A DNA stretch of 64,000 bases from Mangrovibacter plantisponsor (GTDB lineage Bacteria > Pseudomonadota > Gammaproteobacteria > Enterobacterales > Enterobacteriaceae): NCBI RefSeq assembly GCF_003182475.1, contig NZ_QGTS01000008.1, positions 124,001 through 188,000 of the forward strand, written 5' to 3'. Both the position numbers and the translations under genes were made by a program. A model generated the notes under the pieces. It was not told the DNA's origin. It made no database searches and saw only the letters and a list, made by a program, of their open reading frames with translations. This document shows, piece by piece, positions 20,910 to 30,350 of the stretch (position 1 is its first letter; each line of letters opens with the position of its first letter).

Positions 20910-21892
20910 TTTTCCCATCCCGAATAACCAATTATTATGTTATGCGGTAAATCCGCACCCCGTGATGTCGCCGGGTAAACCCCGGAAAAATAAAAAAAAT
21001 ATAAAAGGCTAAAATGCATTTATTGAATCAGGCTCTGACACCGCACTCCCAGGTTGAAAACACCTGCCTTGCAGAGTGCACTTCAGCCATCTTAGTTCGC
21101 TCCGAAAAGAACTAAGAATTTTCCTAATCCAAGGAAACTGTACTCGTCAGATTCCAATCACACAATCTGACTTGAGGCTACTTTTGAAAAAAATGTGACG
21201 CAGATCACACTTTTTATCTTAATATTTACAATAAATCAATCAGCATCACTTTTATGTTGCTCAACAAATAACCAAAAATATTTTTCAACTCACGCAATTC
21301 TGCGAATACCCATTCACCTCTGTGTGCAGTGCGTCATAAAAAATTAATTGAATAAACATCCGCCGTTAACGCTTAGCAGGCATATTTTTACCCTGGATAT
21401 TAACTTCCTTTATTAGTAAATCCATTTTTAATCAGATAGTTAAATCACTACAAACAGTACCATTCCCAAACGATATACATTTTCATTTATCCATTACAAG
21501 AAGGCATGTAAACGGTTAACGGAGGTTTGTGGTCACTCTTTTTATGCAGAGCAATAAAAGCCATTTCATAAGAAACATTAATGTTTACACCATAAATTCA
21601 CTTTTTGCGTAAAATGCGCAGTTGAAATTTCGAATTGAAAAATAGTATTGCTCACCAATGCCATACGTAAACGTTTGCGTAGTCCCCAGACAGAAACCAG
21701 CTGGTAATAACTCCCCCGCAGGCAACATAGCGTGCACAGTGCGTGTCCATGCCCACTTGTTGATGCCCCGCACTTAAGCGCAAAGCGAAGCAATACATAG
21801 CCAGAAGCAGCGTCATAAAGGAGAATTAACAGGCGAAACCGAATACAGGGTAGTAAAACAACGTGGAAGAGCCTTCCCTGGCTCGCAGTAAG
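20910..21892. other. Long AT-rich regulatory gap upstream of flhDC
   Basis: No supported gene. It contains the long flhDC leader and promoter, including the CRP site at 21194-21209. E. coli has uspC (and in K-12 an IS1 copy) between flhD and otsA; no uspC-like frame is seen here. Short frames in 21578-21793 look non-coding. AT-rich runs are typical of a region bound by many regulators. Confidence 0.7.
21194..21209. promoter_or_regulatory. CRP-binding site of the flhDC promoter
   Basis: TGTGACGCAGATCACA matches the CRP consensus TGTGA-N6-TCACA exactly. It lies about 285 bp upstream of the flhD start, agreeing with the E. coli layout (site near -72 and a leader of about 200 nt). Confidence 0.85.
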
Positions 21893-23317
21893 TTAACTCA
21901 GGCGTTGAACAGCCAGTGATGCAGGTGTGGAATCATTCTGCGCACTACGTGTCTTTACTTGCTTTAGATCCCGAATAAAGGCCTCCTGCCAGGCGTTAAT
22001 GTCCTGGTGGCGTAACACAGCCATCATTTCGCTGTGCCGCGCAATACGTTCTTCTTTGGGCATAATCAGCGCCCTGTGCAACGCGTTGGCGACGTCATCG
22101 CGGTCATAAGGATTCACCAGCACTGCAGCAGAAAGCTCATTAGCCGCACCGGCAAATTGAGATAAAACCAGCACGCCAGGATCACGCGGATCCTGAGCCG
22201 CAACATATTCTTTAGCAACCAGGTTCATGCCATCACGCAGCGGAGTGACCAGGCCAACGTTGGTGTGACGGAAGACTTTCAGCAGCACTTTGCGGTCAAA
22301 ATGTTGGTTGAGATAATAGAGTGGTGTCCAGCCAAGCTGGCCAAACTTACCATTGATTCTGCCTGATTCTGTTTCGAGTTGGTGGCGAATATCCTGATAG
22401 GCCTGCACATCCCCTCGCGATGTTGGCGCTATCTGGGTATAACGAATTTTCCCAATATGCTCAGGGTATTTTTCGAGCAGAGTCTCAAATGCCAGGAAAC
22501 GCTCTGGCAGCCCCTTGGAATAATCCAGGCGCTCCACAGAGAAAATATTCTGTACCCGCCCCAGTTCAGCTTTAAGCTGCGCCAGCCTGGCAGGTAACGG
22601 CCCTTTGGCCTGCTCGATGACATCTTCCGTTTCAATCCCAATCGGGTAAACATGGGTCTGGAAGGATTTACCATCCGCCATGTGGTGGCCATCCATATAG
22701 GTTGTCACCTGGGTTTGTAACCCAAGGCTGTCGATAAACGCCTGGCGGTCGGCTTCAGTCTGAAACCCTAACAAATCATAATCAGTCATTTGTTCCAGCA
22801 GGGTTTTACAGGGCGGCAACGCCGTGAATATCTCAGGCGTCGGGAAAGGAATATGTAAAAAGAAACCGATACGGTTATTAACCCCCAAACGGCGCAGTTC
22901 ACTGGCCAGTGGCAACAGGTGGTAATCATGGATCCAGATAATATCACCGCGTTGAATCAGGGGTGCCAGTTGCTTTGCCATGGCAGCATTCACTCGCAGG
23001 TAACCTTCCCAGGCCTCACGGGTAAAGTCCACCAAATCCAGCCGGTAATGAAAGGCTGGCCAAAGAACCCCGTTAGAGAACTGGCAATAATACTGTTCAT
23101 AATCCTCTTCACTGAGGTTGAAGGTCGCCCACTGAATGTTACCCTGGCTAACCTTCTTTAGCGGGTCGTCAATCTCCCCGGTTTCACCGCTCCACCCAAA
23201 CCACACGCCACCTGAATTCTTCAATGCCCCAAGGATACCGACAGCAAGCCCACCTGCCCCATTTTTCTTCCCATCAGGCAAAGCGACCCTGTTAGAGACT
23301 ACGACCAAACGACTCAT
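21893..23317 (-). CDS. otsA: Trehalose-6-phosphate synthase
   Basis: GT20 glycosyltransferase that makes trehalose-6-phosphate from UDP-glucose and glucose-6-phosphate for osmotic and stationary-phase protection. The 474 residues carry the N-terminal loop VSNRVALPDGKKNGAGGLAVG, HDYHLLPLASELRR (about 135), the UDP-sugar site around VERLDYSKGLPERF (about 265), and LRDGMNLVAKEYVAAQ (about 360). The start overlaps the end of otsB by 26 bp, so the pair is transcribed otsB-otsA. Confidence 0.96.
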   Translation of the reverse strand: MSRLVVVSNRVALPDGKKNGAGGLAVGILGALKNSGGVWFGWSGETGEIDDPLKKVSQGNIQWATFNLSEEDYEQYYCQFSNGVLWPAFHYRLDLVDFTREAWEGYLRVNAAMAKQLAPLIQRGDIIWIHDYHLLPLASELRRLGVNNRIGFFLHIPFPTPEIFTALPPCKTLLEQMTDYDLLGFQTEADRQAFIDSLGLQTQVTTYMDGHHMADGKSFQTHVYPIGIETEDVIEQAKGPLPARLAQLKAELGRVQNIFSVERLDYSKGLPERFLAFETLLEKYPEHIGKIRYTQIAPTSRGDVQAYQDIRHQLETESGRINGKFGQLGWTPLYYLNQHFDRKVLLKVFRHTNVGLVTPLRDGMNLVAKEYVAAQDPRDPGVLVLSQFAGAANELSAAVLVNPYDRDDVANALHRALIMPKEERIARHSEMMAVLRHQDINAWQEAFIRDLKQVKTRSAQNDSTPASLAVQRLS

Positions 23318-24095
23318 AATCAGCCCTCCTCGACGTTATTGCTCGTTGTTGTTCAAAATAAGCGACCTGACCTGATAACCAGGACCAGACAGCGGGTACG
23401 TCTTCCAGCCGCCAGCGTGCACAGGTTGCTTCCTGACCAACTTTGATGCTGACACCATGATACTGATTGACTGCGTCAAACCCGGCTTCATCGGTTAAGT
23501 CATCACCCAGAAAGACAGGTATCCGCCCCGAAAACGGTGGCTCAGCCATAAACTGGTGCACCGCCTCGCCCTTATTAACCCCCCCAGGTTTAATTTCCAC
23601 CACACACTTCCCCTGTTGCAGAGTCAAATCGGCGTACTGCGCGGTAATAGCCTGTGCGCAATTATGCACCAGAGGCTCACTGCCGGGCGCGTGCCGGTAA
23701 TGCAATGCAAAAGCCATCGGTTTTTCTTCAATTTGCACACCGTCAATATCACCTAATGCGGCCTGCAATTTCCGGCGGATTGCGTTCATCTGGTTTGCAG
23801 GAAGTGAAAGTGTGAATTGCTGACCATTGATATCACGACGTTCCGCACCGTGAACCCCTGCGAGCGGGTAGCGTTCAGGTTGAGTGAACTTATCCAGTTC
23901 GTTGATTGAGCGCCCTGAAATCAATGCCAGTGCACCGTGGCTAAGATCAGCCAGTTTGCGTAAATGATACTGTACGTTATCCGGAAGTGAGACTTGACTG
24001 GGATGAGGTTTCAGTTTGGCCAGCGTGCCATCAAAGTCGAAGAAAAATGCATACTGGCCGGTCAGTAATGGCGGTTTATTTAATGCAGCTTCCAC
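23292..24095 (-). CDS. otsB: Trehalose-6-phosphate phosphatase
   Basis: HAD-family phosphatase that converts trehalose-6-phosphate to trehalose. The 267 residues include the nucleophile motif FFDFDGTLAKLKPHP (Asp near 20/22), LISGRSINEL, and the Mg-binding FLGDDLTDEAGF (about 195). First gene of otsBA. In E. coli this operon is RpoS-dependent and induced by osmolarity; I did not identify the promoter. Confidence 0.95.
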   Translation of the reverse strand: MEAALNKPPLLTGQYAFFFDFDGTLAKLKPHPSQVSLPDNVQYHLRKLADLSHGALALISGRSINELDKFTQPERYPLAGVHGAERRDINGQQFTLSLPANQMNAIRRKLQAALGDIDGVQIEEKPMAFALHYRHAPGSEPLVHNCAQAITAQYADLTLQQGKCVVEIKPGGVNKGEAVHQFMAEPPFSGRIPVFLGDDLTDEAGFDAVNQYHGVSIKVGQEATCARWRLEDVPAVWSWLSGQVAYFEQQRAITSRRADYESFGRSL

Positions 24096-24261
24096 CCTCT
24101 GCCCTCCTTTTAGCTGTTAGTACCTTTTATATTCCAGACTACTTTTTATGCTTTGCAGCCACACATGCAGACTGGATTATTAGCGGTATGATATTTATGC
24201 GTATTTATCACCTGTATAAATGATTAGCCATGTAAGTATAGCCAGTATGATGAGAAATGCC

Positions 24262-24288
24262 ACCGGGTGAATACCTGGCTCACCCGGT
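24262..24288 (-). terminator. Probable terminator of the SdaC-like transporter gene
   Basis: Stem ACCGGGTGA/TCACCCGGT with a 9-nt loop just beyond the transporter stop. The following T-run is poor, so termination strength is uncertain. Confidence 0.45.
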
Positions 24289-24304
24289 AACAGTGAAAAC
24301 AAGG

Positions 24305-25570
24305 TCAGATAAAACCCGCAACCAGCGCGGAAATAGCAATACAACCCATCAGCAGAACAAACAGGTGGCTTTTACCCTGGCGCCAGCGCGACATAGCAGG
24401 AACGGTGTAGAGTGCATAGACAGGCATGATAAATAAAATAGCGGCTATCACTGGCCCACCCAACGATTCAATAATGCTTAAGATCCCTGGATTGAGCGTT
24501 GCCACCAGCCAGACAGAACCAAAGAAAAACAGCACAATCGCGCGCCGGATAATGGTTTCATTGATACCGACGCCACGCAGTTGTGCCAGTTTAACAACCG
24601 CCCCATGCAACCCCTCACGCGCCCCCAAATAGTGCCCAAAAAACGAGCTCGAAATGGCAAGGATTGCAACCAGAGGGCCAAAGAATGAAATTAGCGGGTT
24701 ATCAAACTTATTCGCCAGATAACTGAGCATAGAGATATTTTGCGCTTTGGCCGCAGCCAGGTCATCGGGAGTGACACTCAGTACACAGCTGAACACAAAT
24801 AACATAACAAACAGCAGCAAAATACCCGATGTATTGCGCAATATGCGGCTGGCCTGTTCATCTGCTGTATCCGGGTATTCCTTCCCCACCGCCAGAGAAA
24901 AAGATGAAATAGCCGGTGAATGATTAAACGCAAACACCAGTACCGGGATTGTCAGCCACAAAGTTACGGAGAAGTCCTGTAACGCAGGCACCTCTTTAAT
25001 AGCAGCCAAATTCCAGTGAGGGATAAGATACAGAGAAAGGAATATCAGAATGGCAACAAGTGGGTAAACAAGCCAGGTGGTAATGCGTAACATCCGCTGC
25101 TCATCAAGTAGCATCACTGACATCAGCAACCCGACCAGCACAAAGGACAGCAACGCTCTTGGCAAAGATGCCATTCCTAACTGGTTCACAATTAGCGAAT
25201 CAACGGTATTAGTAATACCCACCCCATAAATAAGCAAAATGGGATAAATAGCAAAGAAATAGAGCAACGTGATTAGAATACCGGCACGCTGGCCAAAATG
25301 GGCTTCAACCACCTGTGTAATATCACGGCCCTGGGTTTCAGAAGATAAAACAAACCGGGCGAGACCACGGTGTGCAAGCCACGTCATTGGCCCAACCAGC
25401 AACGCTATCACCACTAACGGCCAGAATCCTCCCATACCGGCATTAATAGGGAGAAACAGCACACCAGCCCCTACAGCAGTGCCGAACAGACTTAACGTCC
25501 AGGTGCGTGCAAAACGGTGTTGGGGGGGTTGTGTTGAAGGGGGGGTTTGATACTCGAGTTCCTGAGTCAT
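24305..25570 (-). CDS. HAAAP-family amino-acid transporter (SdaC/TdcC-like)
   Basis: Proton-coupled amino-acid permease of the hydroxy/aromatic amino acid family, with about eleven membrane helices over 421 residues. The N-terminal signature [18 protein letters not shown] and [14 protein letters not shown] (about 215) are typical of SdaC, TdcC and YhjV-type serine/threonine carriers. The ATG at 25570, with GGAG upstream, is chosen over one 30 bases earlier. It lies alone between otsB and araH. E. coli has no such gene here, so it is an insertion relative to that genome. Substrate not assignable; serine or threonine most likely. Confidence 0.8.
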   Translation of the reverse strand: MTQELEYQTPPSTQPPQHRFARTWTLSLFGTAVGAGVLFLPINAGMGGFWPLVVIALLVGPMTWLAHRGLARFVLSSETQGRDITQVVEAHFGQRAGILITLLYFFAIYPILLIYGVGITNTVDSLIVNQLGMASLPRALLSFVLVGLLMSVMLLDEQRMLRITTWLVYPLVAILIFLSLYLIPHWNLAAIKEVPALQDFSVTLWLTIPVLVFAFNHSPAISSFSLAVGKEYPDTADEQASRILRNTSGILLLFVMLFVFSCVLSVTPDDLAAAKAQNISMLSYLANKFDNPLISFFGPLVAILAISSSFFGHYLGAREGLHGAVVKLAQLRGVGINETIIRRAIVLFFFGSVWLVATLNPGILSIIESLGGPVIAAILFIMPVYALYTVPAMSRWRQGKSHLFVLLMGCIAISALVAGFI

Positions 25571-25680
25571 TGAAATATATCTCCATGTAAAATATTGCAT
25601 GCGGAAATTTATTTCAAAACAAATAAATATAACGTGATAAAAAACTGGTTTCTCACCAAAAATGCAGAATTAAATCAATG

Positions 25681-25707
25681 AAAAACGCCAGCTGTTTAGC
25701 TGGCGTT
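25681..25707 (-). terminator. Terminator of araFGH
   Basis: Perfect stem AACGCCAGCT/AGCTGGCGTT followed on the minus strand by TTTTTC, 45 bp after the araH stop. Confidence 0.85.
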
Positions 25708-25717
25708 AATCCAAAAC

Positions 25718-25750
25718 TATGCCACTACTATACCACTACTGTGCCACTAC
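25718..25750. repeat. Three tandem 11-bp repeats at the araH 3' end
   Basis: Three copies of T(A/G)T(G/A)CCACTAC in direct tandem fill the space between the araH stop codon and the operon terminator. Seen directly; no known role. Confidence 0.8.
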
Positions 25751-26731
25751 TCAGGATGCGCGTTGAGACTTCTGTTTGTAACGGTCAAAAATAACCGCCG
25801 CAAGCAGAATCAGACCACGAACCACATACTGTGCGAAAGGAGAAATGTTCAGCAGGTTCATGGCGTTTTCCACTGTACCCAGTATCAACACCCCCGCCAC
25901 CACAAACGAAATTTTACCAATCCCACCTTTCAGTGAAACCCCACCCAGAACACAGGCTGAGATTACGATCAATTCATAACCAATTGAAGTCATTGGCTGC
26001 CCACTGGTCATACGGGATGCCAGAATTATCCCTGCGGCTGCCGAAACCAGGCCAGACAACACGAAGATGATAATTTTGGTGCGAACTACAGGTACCCCGG
26101 CAAGGCGGGCCGCATCTTCGTTGCCACCAATAGCCAGTGTGTTACGCCCAAATGTGGTTTTATTCAGTAAGAAACCAAACAACACAAAGCAGGCAATGGT
26201 TATCCAGATAGGTGCCGGGATCCCAAGCCAGTTAGCGTAACCCAGTTCGAAGAAACGCTCATCTTCAATCCCCACCGCTTTACCATCAGAAATGATATAG
26301 GCAAGGCCGCGGACTATCTGCATTGTGGCAAGTGTGGTGATCAATGCATTGATCTTCAAACGGGCGATAACAAAACCATTCACAAACCCACTGGCAGCAC
26401 CCAGCAACAGACCCGCAAAAACCCCGATCCACAGGCTTTCGGTCAGGTTAATCACCACAGCGGTGGTTACACCGGCGCAGGCAATAACCGAAGCCACGGA
26501 TAAGTCAAAATCACCTGAAGCAAGGCAAAACAGCATACCGCAGGCCACCATACCCGACATCGATACAGCAAGCCCAAGGCCTTTCATATTGATAAAGGAG
26601 GCAAAATTAGGCACAAAAATCGCACATGCCAGAAACAGCACAGCAAATACCACCAGCATTCCATACTGATCCCAAATCCGGGAAACTGACAACCCGGTGC
26701 GACCGGTTCCTGATGTAGTTAATGAAGACAT
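25751..26731 (-). CDS. araH: L-arabinose ABC transporter permease AraH
   Basis: Membrane permease of the high-affinity arabinose importer. The 326 residues span about ten helices with the family segment LAIGGNEDAARLAGVPV (about 210) and CVLGGVSLKGGIG. The ATG at 26731 has GAGGAG seven bases before it. Last gene of araFGH, 15 bp after araG. Confidence 0.95.
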   Translation of the reverse strand: MSSLTTSGTGRTGLSVSRIWDQYGMLVVFAVLFLACAIFVPNFASFINMKGLGLAVSMSGMVACGMLFCLASGDFDLSVASVIACAGVTTAVVINLTESLWIGVFAGLLLGAASGFVNGFVIARLKINALITTLATMQIVRGLAYIISDGKAVGIEDERFFELGYANWLGIPAPIWITIACFVLFGFLLNKTTFGRNTLAIGGNEDAARLAGVPVVRTKIIIFVLSGLVSAAAGIILASRMTSGQPMTSIGYELIVISACVLGGVSLKGGIGKISFVVAGVLILGTVENAMNLLNISPFAQYVVRGLILLAAVIFDRYKQKSQRAS

Positions 26732-26746
26732 AAAAAAACTCCTCAA

Positions 26747-28261
26747 TTAGGCAACGGCCTGGCTGGCTTTCGGCATAGCAAGGCTCAGTGCCTGCTTTTC
26801 CGTCGCCTCATCATGTGTTAACTCACCCGCAATCTCGCCTTCACACATCACGATAATGCGGTCTGCAACGCCCAGAACTTCAGGCAGGTCACTCGATGCA
26901 AACAACACCGCCACTCCCTGAGCAGCCAGGGTATAGATAACGTTGTAGATTTCATGTTTTGCGCCAACATCAATCCCGCGGGTGGGTTCATCAAGCAGGA
27001 TCACTTTCATCTCCTCAGACAACCAGCGGCCGAGGATGGCCTTTTGCTGATTCCCGCCAGAAAGATTCATGATCAGTTGATCAGCACCAGGGGTTTTAAT
27101 ATTGAGCGCTCGAATATGGTGACCTGCGTTTTCACTTTCCCAGAGTTTATTGATAAGGCAGCCAATACTGATATGCTTGCGCCGTGCACTGATATTGATG
27201 TTCTCCTGCACCGAGTGCACAGCGATAATGCCGTCTGCTTTGCGGTCTTCAGGGCACAACATCATGCCTGCTTTTATGGCATCTGAAGGCTCGCGAATCG
27301 TGACCGGGTTGCCGTCAATCAGCACTTCCCCGCCGGTAATGCGTGTACCGCCAAACAGCCCTTTCATCAGTTCGCTGCGCCCCGCGCCTACCAGGCCAAA
27401 CAAGCCAACGATTTCGCCACTTTTCACCGTTAAATCGACCGGTTTGCGTACACCCGGCGCTTTAACATTATTAAGTGCCAGGCGAACCTCGCCATAAGGC
27501 CTTGGTTTCCAGCCATAGATATCGCCAATATCACGGCCAACCATCGCCTGTACCAGTGCGTCATGGTTGACCTTCTCCATATCATCGAAGGTGCATACAT
27601 AACGCCCATCTTTAAACACCGTGATGGCGTCACTCAGTGCAAAAATCTCTTCCATGCGGTGAGAAACATACAAAATGACCCGGCCTTCTTCACGCAGTTC
27701 ACGAATAACCCGGAACAGGTTTTCGATTTCGCGCGCAGACAGTGAACTGGTTGGTTCATCAAACGCAATAACCCGGGCATTGCGAGCCAGCGCTTTGGCG
27801 ATCTCCACCATTTGCCACTGGCCTATCGATAAATATTTCAACGGCGTTTCAGGGTCGATATCCAGACCGAGATGTTCCAGTTGTAAACGTGCCTCGTAGT
27901 TAAGGAGCGACCGGTTTACAAAGCCGCCTTTGTGCGGGAGCTGGCCAAGATAAATGTTCTCAGCCACACTCATTTCCGGCACTAAATGGAGTTCCTGGTA
28001 TATGATGGCAACGCCTGCGTCCAGCGCCGCGACCGTATTGGCAAATGTAACTTCCTGGCCTTTTAAGGTAATAGAGCCGGTTGTTGGCGCGTAATTACCA
28101 CTCAGAATTTTTAATAGTGTGGATTTCCCTGCGCCGTTCTCCCCCATCAGCGCATGCACCTGGCCGCTGTAGCAGTCAAAGCTGATATCCTGTAGCGCTT
28201 TAACGCCCGGAAATGTCTTTCCAATACCACGGAACGAGAGATACGGTGTTTGTTGTTGCAT
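26747..28261 (-). CDS. araG: L-arabinose ABC transporter ATPase AraG
   Basis: Energises arabinose import. The 504 residues contain two fused ABC domains: the first with Walker [10 protein letters not shown] (about 40) and [15 protein letters not shown]; the second with the degenerate P-loop [13 protein letters not shown] (about 295), [15 protein letters not shown] and [14 protein letters not shown]. This tandem arrangement is usual for sugar importers of the RbsA/AraG type. Lies between araF and araH. Confidence 0.96.
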   Translation of the reverse strand: MQQQTPYLSFRGIGKTFPGVKALQDISFDCYSGQVHALMGENGAGKSTLLKILSGNYAPTTGSITLKGQEVTFANTVAALDAGVAIIYQELHLVPEMSVAENIYLGQLPHKGGFVNRSLLNYEARLQLEHLGLDIDPETPLKYLSIGQWQMVEIAKALARNARVIAFDEPTSSLSAREIENLFRVIRELREEGRVILYVSHRMEEIFALSDAITVFKDGRYVCTFDDMEKVNHDALVQAMVGRDIGDIYGWKPRPYGEVRLALNNVKAPGVRKPVDLTVKSGEIVGLFGLVGAGRSELMKGLFGGTRITGGEVLIDGNPVTIREPSDAIKAGMMLCPEDRKADGIIAVHSVQENINISARRKHISIGCLINKLWESENAGHHIRALNIKTPGADQLIMNLSGGNQQKAILGRWLSEEMKVILLDEPTRGIDVGAKHEIYNVIYTLAAQGVAVLFASSDLPEVLGVADRIIVMCEGEIAGELTHDEATEKQALSLAMPKASQAVA

Positions 28262-28285
28262 ATAGCCTCCAAACCTTCCCCGGTA

Positions 28286-28308
28286 AACGGGCGTGCAGCA
28301 CGCCCGTT
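28286..28308 (-). promoter_or_regulatory. Hairpin between araF and araG
   Basis: Near-perfect 11-bp stem (AACGGGCGTGC and complement) with almost no loop and no T-run. Such an element would protect the upstream araF message and so give more binding protein than membrane components; that role is inference. Confidence 0.6.
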
Positions 28309-28323
28309 ATCTACCTGGAACAA

Positions 28324-29313
28324 TTACTTGCCGCCCAGGCCTTTTTTAGCCAGTTCTTCTTTGAAGTTGTCGCGTGTAATCAACACAACATCGGTGACTT
28401 CGGTAAATTTCGGTGGTTCAACACCTTTGGTAACCCAGTTGTAAAGCATTTCGCTGGATTTATAACCATGCACATCCGGGCTGGGTAACAGGGAGCCGTA
28501 GAAGCCAGTTGCTTCTGCTTTTGACAGTTCGTTGACGGCGTCAACCCCATTGATACCAATACCAATTACATCATTCGCTTTGAAACCCTGGCCTTCAGTT
28601 GCACGTACACCACCCAGTACTGTGTTGTCGTTCATCCCGACAATCAGCCAGTGTTTAACTTCCGGGTGTTGTACCAACAATGAGTTACCGGCATCAAAAG
28701 CTCCCGGAATATCGTTGGATTTTGTTGGCACCTGGTAGATTTGTTTGGCAGGGAACCCTGCAGCTTTGAGCGCTTCCATTGAACCTGAGGTTCTGCGGCG
28801 TGCGGTATCCAGTTCATTAGCGGTGATTGCCATCACCCCAGTTTTACTGACATCCCAGCCACGTTTTTGCATCTCTTTGTACAGTTCCTGCCCCTGACGC
28901 TCACCAATTTTGGTTGCCGCCATCATTACCAATGGTACTGAGTCCATCGGTTTACCTTTGGCATTAACAAACTGGTCATCCACAGCAATCACTTTCATCC
29001 CGTAGCCGCGTGCTTTAGCAACAATGGCAGAGCCGAGCTTGGGATCCGGGGTACAAATAACAAAACCTTTCGCGCCATTTGCTGCCAGGCTGTCAATCGC
29101 ATTCAGTGTTTTCTCGCCATCAGGCACGGCAATTTTAATCACATCAAAGCCAAGATCCTTGCCCGCCTTGTCTGCAAAACGCCACTCAGTCTGGAACCAG
29201 GGTTCTTCAGGTTGTTTAACCAGAAAACCCAGTTTCAGATTTTCCGCCATAGCGGATTGTGACATAACAGCAGCAAGGCCAATTGCTGCCAGCGCTTTAG
29301 TAAATTTGTGCAT
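28324..29313 (-). CDS. araF: L-arabinose-binding periplasmic protein AraF
   Basis: Substrate-binding protein of the arabinose importer. The 329 residues equal the E. coli length. The signal peptide is residues 1-23 (ALAAIGLAAVMSQSAMA), then the mature start ENLKLGFLVKQPEEPWFQTEW, which contains the sugar-contacting residues. The ATG at 29313 with GGAG six bases upstream is chosen over one 15 bases earlier. First gene of araFGH; AraC/CRP control is expected. Confidence 0.96.
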   Translation of the reverse strand: MHKFTKALAAIGLAAVMSQSAMAENLKLGFLVKQPEEPWFQTEWRFADKAGKDLGFDVIKIAVPDGEKTLNAIDSLAANGAKGFVICTPDPKLGSAIVAKARGYGMKVIAVDDQFVNAKGKPMDSVPLVMMAATKIGERQGQELYKEMQKRGWDVSKTGVMAITANELDTARRRTSGSMEALKAAGFPAKQIYQVPTKSNDIPGAFDAGNSLLVQHPEVKHWLIVGMNDNTVLGGVRATEGQGFKANDVIGIGINGVDAVNELSKAEATGFYGSLLPSPDVHGYKSSEMLYNWVTKGVEPPKFTEVTDVVLITRDNFKEELAKKGLGGK

Positions 29314-29559
29314 GGTAAACTCCAGCATTTATTTTCTTGTGTGCAGGGTAGTGAACAGAAAATGTTCTTTATTTCAAACGTTAACAGCAAACCAGGGTTT
29401 TTATGCCCAAAATACTGAGAACGCAAAATAGTTTTAGCGGGAAATTAAAAATCCATAGGAGAGCAAAATCACACGGCTGAATTTTAGTAAATCTGTGCAT
29501 AGATTCAGCAAATAAAGGCATAAAAAAGTGCTAATATGTATGATGAATCAGAACGGGAT

Positions 29560-29597
29560 GAGCAGAAAAATCCATATGACCAGCAACCAAATCCTTG
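29560..29597 (+). promoter_or_regulatory. AraC-type direct-repeat operator
   Basis: GAGC-N7-TCCATA at 29560 and CAGC-N7-TCCTTG at 29581 resemble the AraC half-site TAGC-N7-TCCATA, and are exactly 21 bp apart in the same orientation, as in araI1-araI2. They lie about 250 bp upstream of araF but point away from it. Family knowledge supports AraC binding; the orientation makes the regulatory role uncertain. Confidence 0.5.
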
Positions 29598-30147
29598 TTA
29601 AGTGATCGCCTCACACCAGGAGTAATCTACTGCTTGTCTAAGATGAGGTTTACAGGTAGTTGGCCGCCAGCGGGTGGAAAATCTGTACAAAGATATATCT
29701 CAAAAATATTTAATAAAACTGTCACAGTCAGGCATCTCTGATGCATACCTAATCATTTTCGATTCATTATATTTCTTATCAACAGCCTTTCTGTTTCATT
29801 TTATAAGAAAAACACTACAACCCGGTTCCGGTCTCATACGGAATAATAATGTTAACCAGACTGAATTCGTTAATTACAATGGCTAAATCATGTTAATAAT
29901 AAATAAACAACAAGTAATATTCTGACTAAATGCTCAGGAATACTTTGACCAGAAAGCAAAAAAAAGCAAACCACATATCAATAAGATAGCAATCCCTTCA
30001 TCAAAGTCTTTTCATGTTCATTTATTAGCCAGCAAATAGTACACTGAATCAATAAAGTAAGTAAGCGTAAAAATTCTCACTAAGAGTATCCTTATTTTTA
30101 TTCTGGTTGTATGCTAAAAATAGTTAACAAGGAATAACTGCGGGTAA

Positions 30148-30266
30148 ACATTGCACAGTTATGTTGAAAACAATGCTATTGAGAACGGTTACGTTCCAAA
30201 CAGTATTGTTTAATACAATGGGGTTCACGGCACGGTGTTTAAAACAGTGCCGTACAAAATAGATAC
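30148..30266. repeat. Degenerate 15-bp tandem repeat array upstream of ftnB
   Basis: Units begin at 30148, 30163, 30178, 30193, 30208, 30223, 30237 and 30252 (one step is 14 bp), with consensus GTTnAAAACAgTGnn. The strongest are those at 30163, 30193, 30208 and 30237. The array ends about 85 bp before ftnB. A frame beginning at 30161 reads it as 33 codons with an [L/F]-x-T-[M/V]-x periodicity but lacks a ribosome site. Function unknown. Confidence 0.65.
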
Positions 30267-30350
30267 AGGCTGGTGATAAGTTTGCAGCATTTATTCAGTT
30301 TCTTCGTGAATTAACAAAATCACAGGTTTCCAGAAAATAAGGATATTGTT

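Larger units (their letters stand above)
29314..30350. other. Long gap between divergent araF and ftnB
   Basis: About 1 kb, AT-rich, without a convincing gene. It holds the araFGH promoter, an AraC-like direct repeat (29560-29597) and a period-15 repeat array (30148-30266). A 70-codon frame starting with GTG at 29674 has no clear ribosome site or relatives I recognise. Confidence 0.65.

Noticed and set aside
21578-21793. Minus-strand frames between flhD and otsA
   Set aside because: Two overlapping frames of similar length with no homology to UspC or other proteins; typical of chance.
29435-29455. Second AraC half-site near TCCATA at about 29450
   Set aside because: The TAGC element is 13, not 7, bases from TCCATA and no partner is found at 21 bp.
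29674-29886. 70-codon frame starting at GTG in the araF-ftnB gap
   Set aside because: No clear ribosome site, AT-rich composition like the surrounding gap and no recognisable relatives.
30161-30262. 33-codon frame across the 15-bp repeat array
   Set aside because: The repeat makes a periodic peptide, but there is no ribosome site and the 14-bp step breaks the periodicity in frame; kept as a repeat, not a gene.
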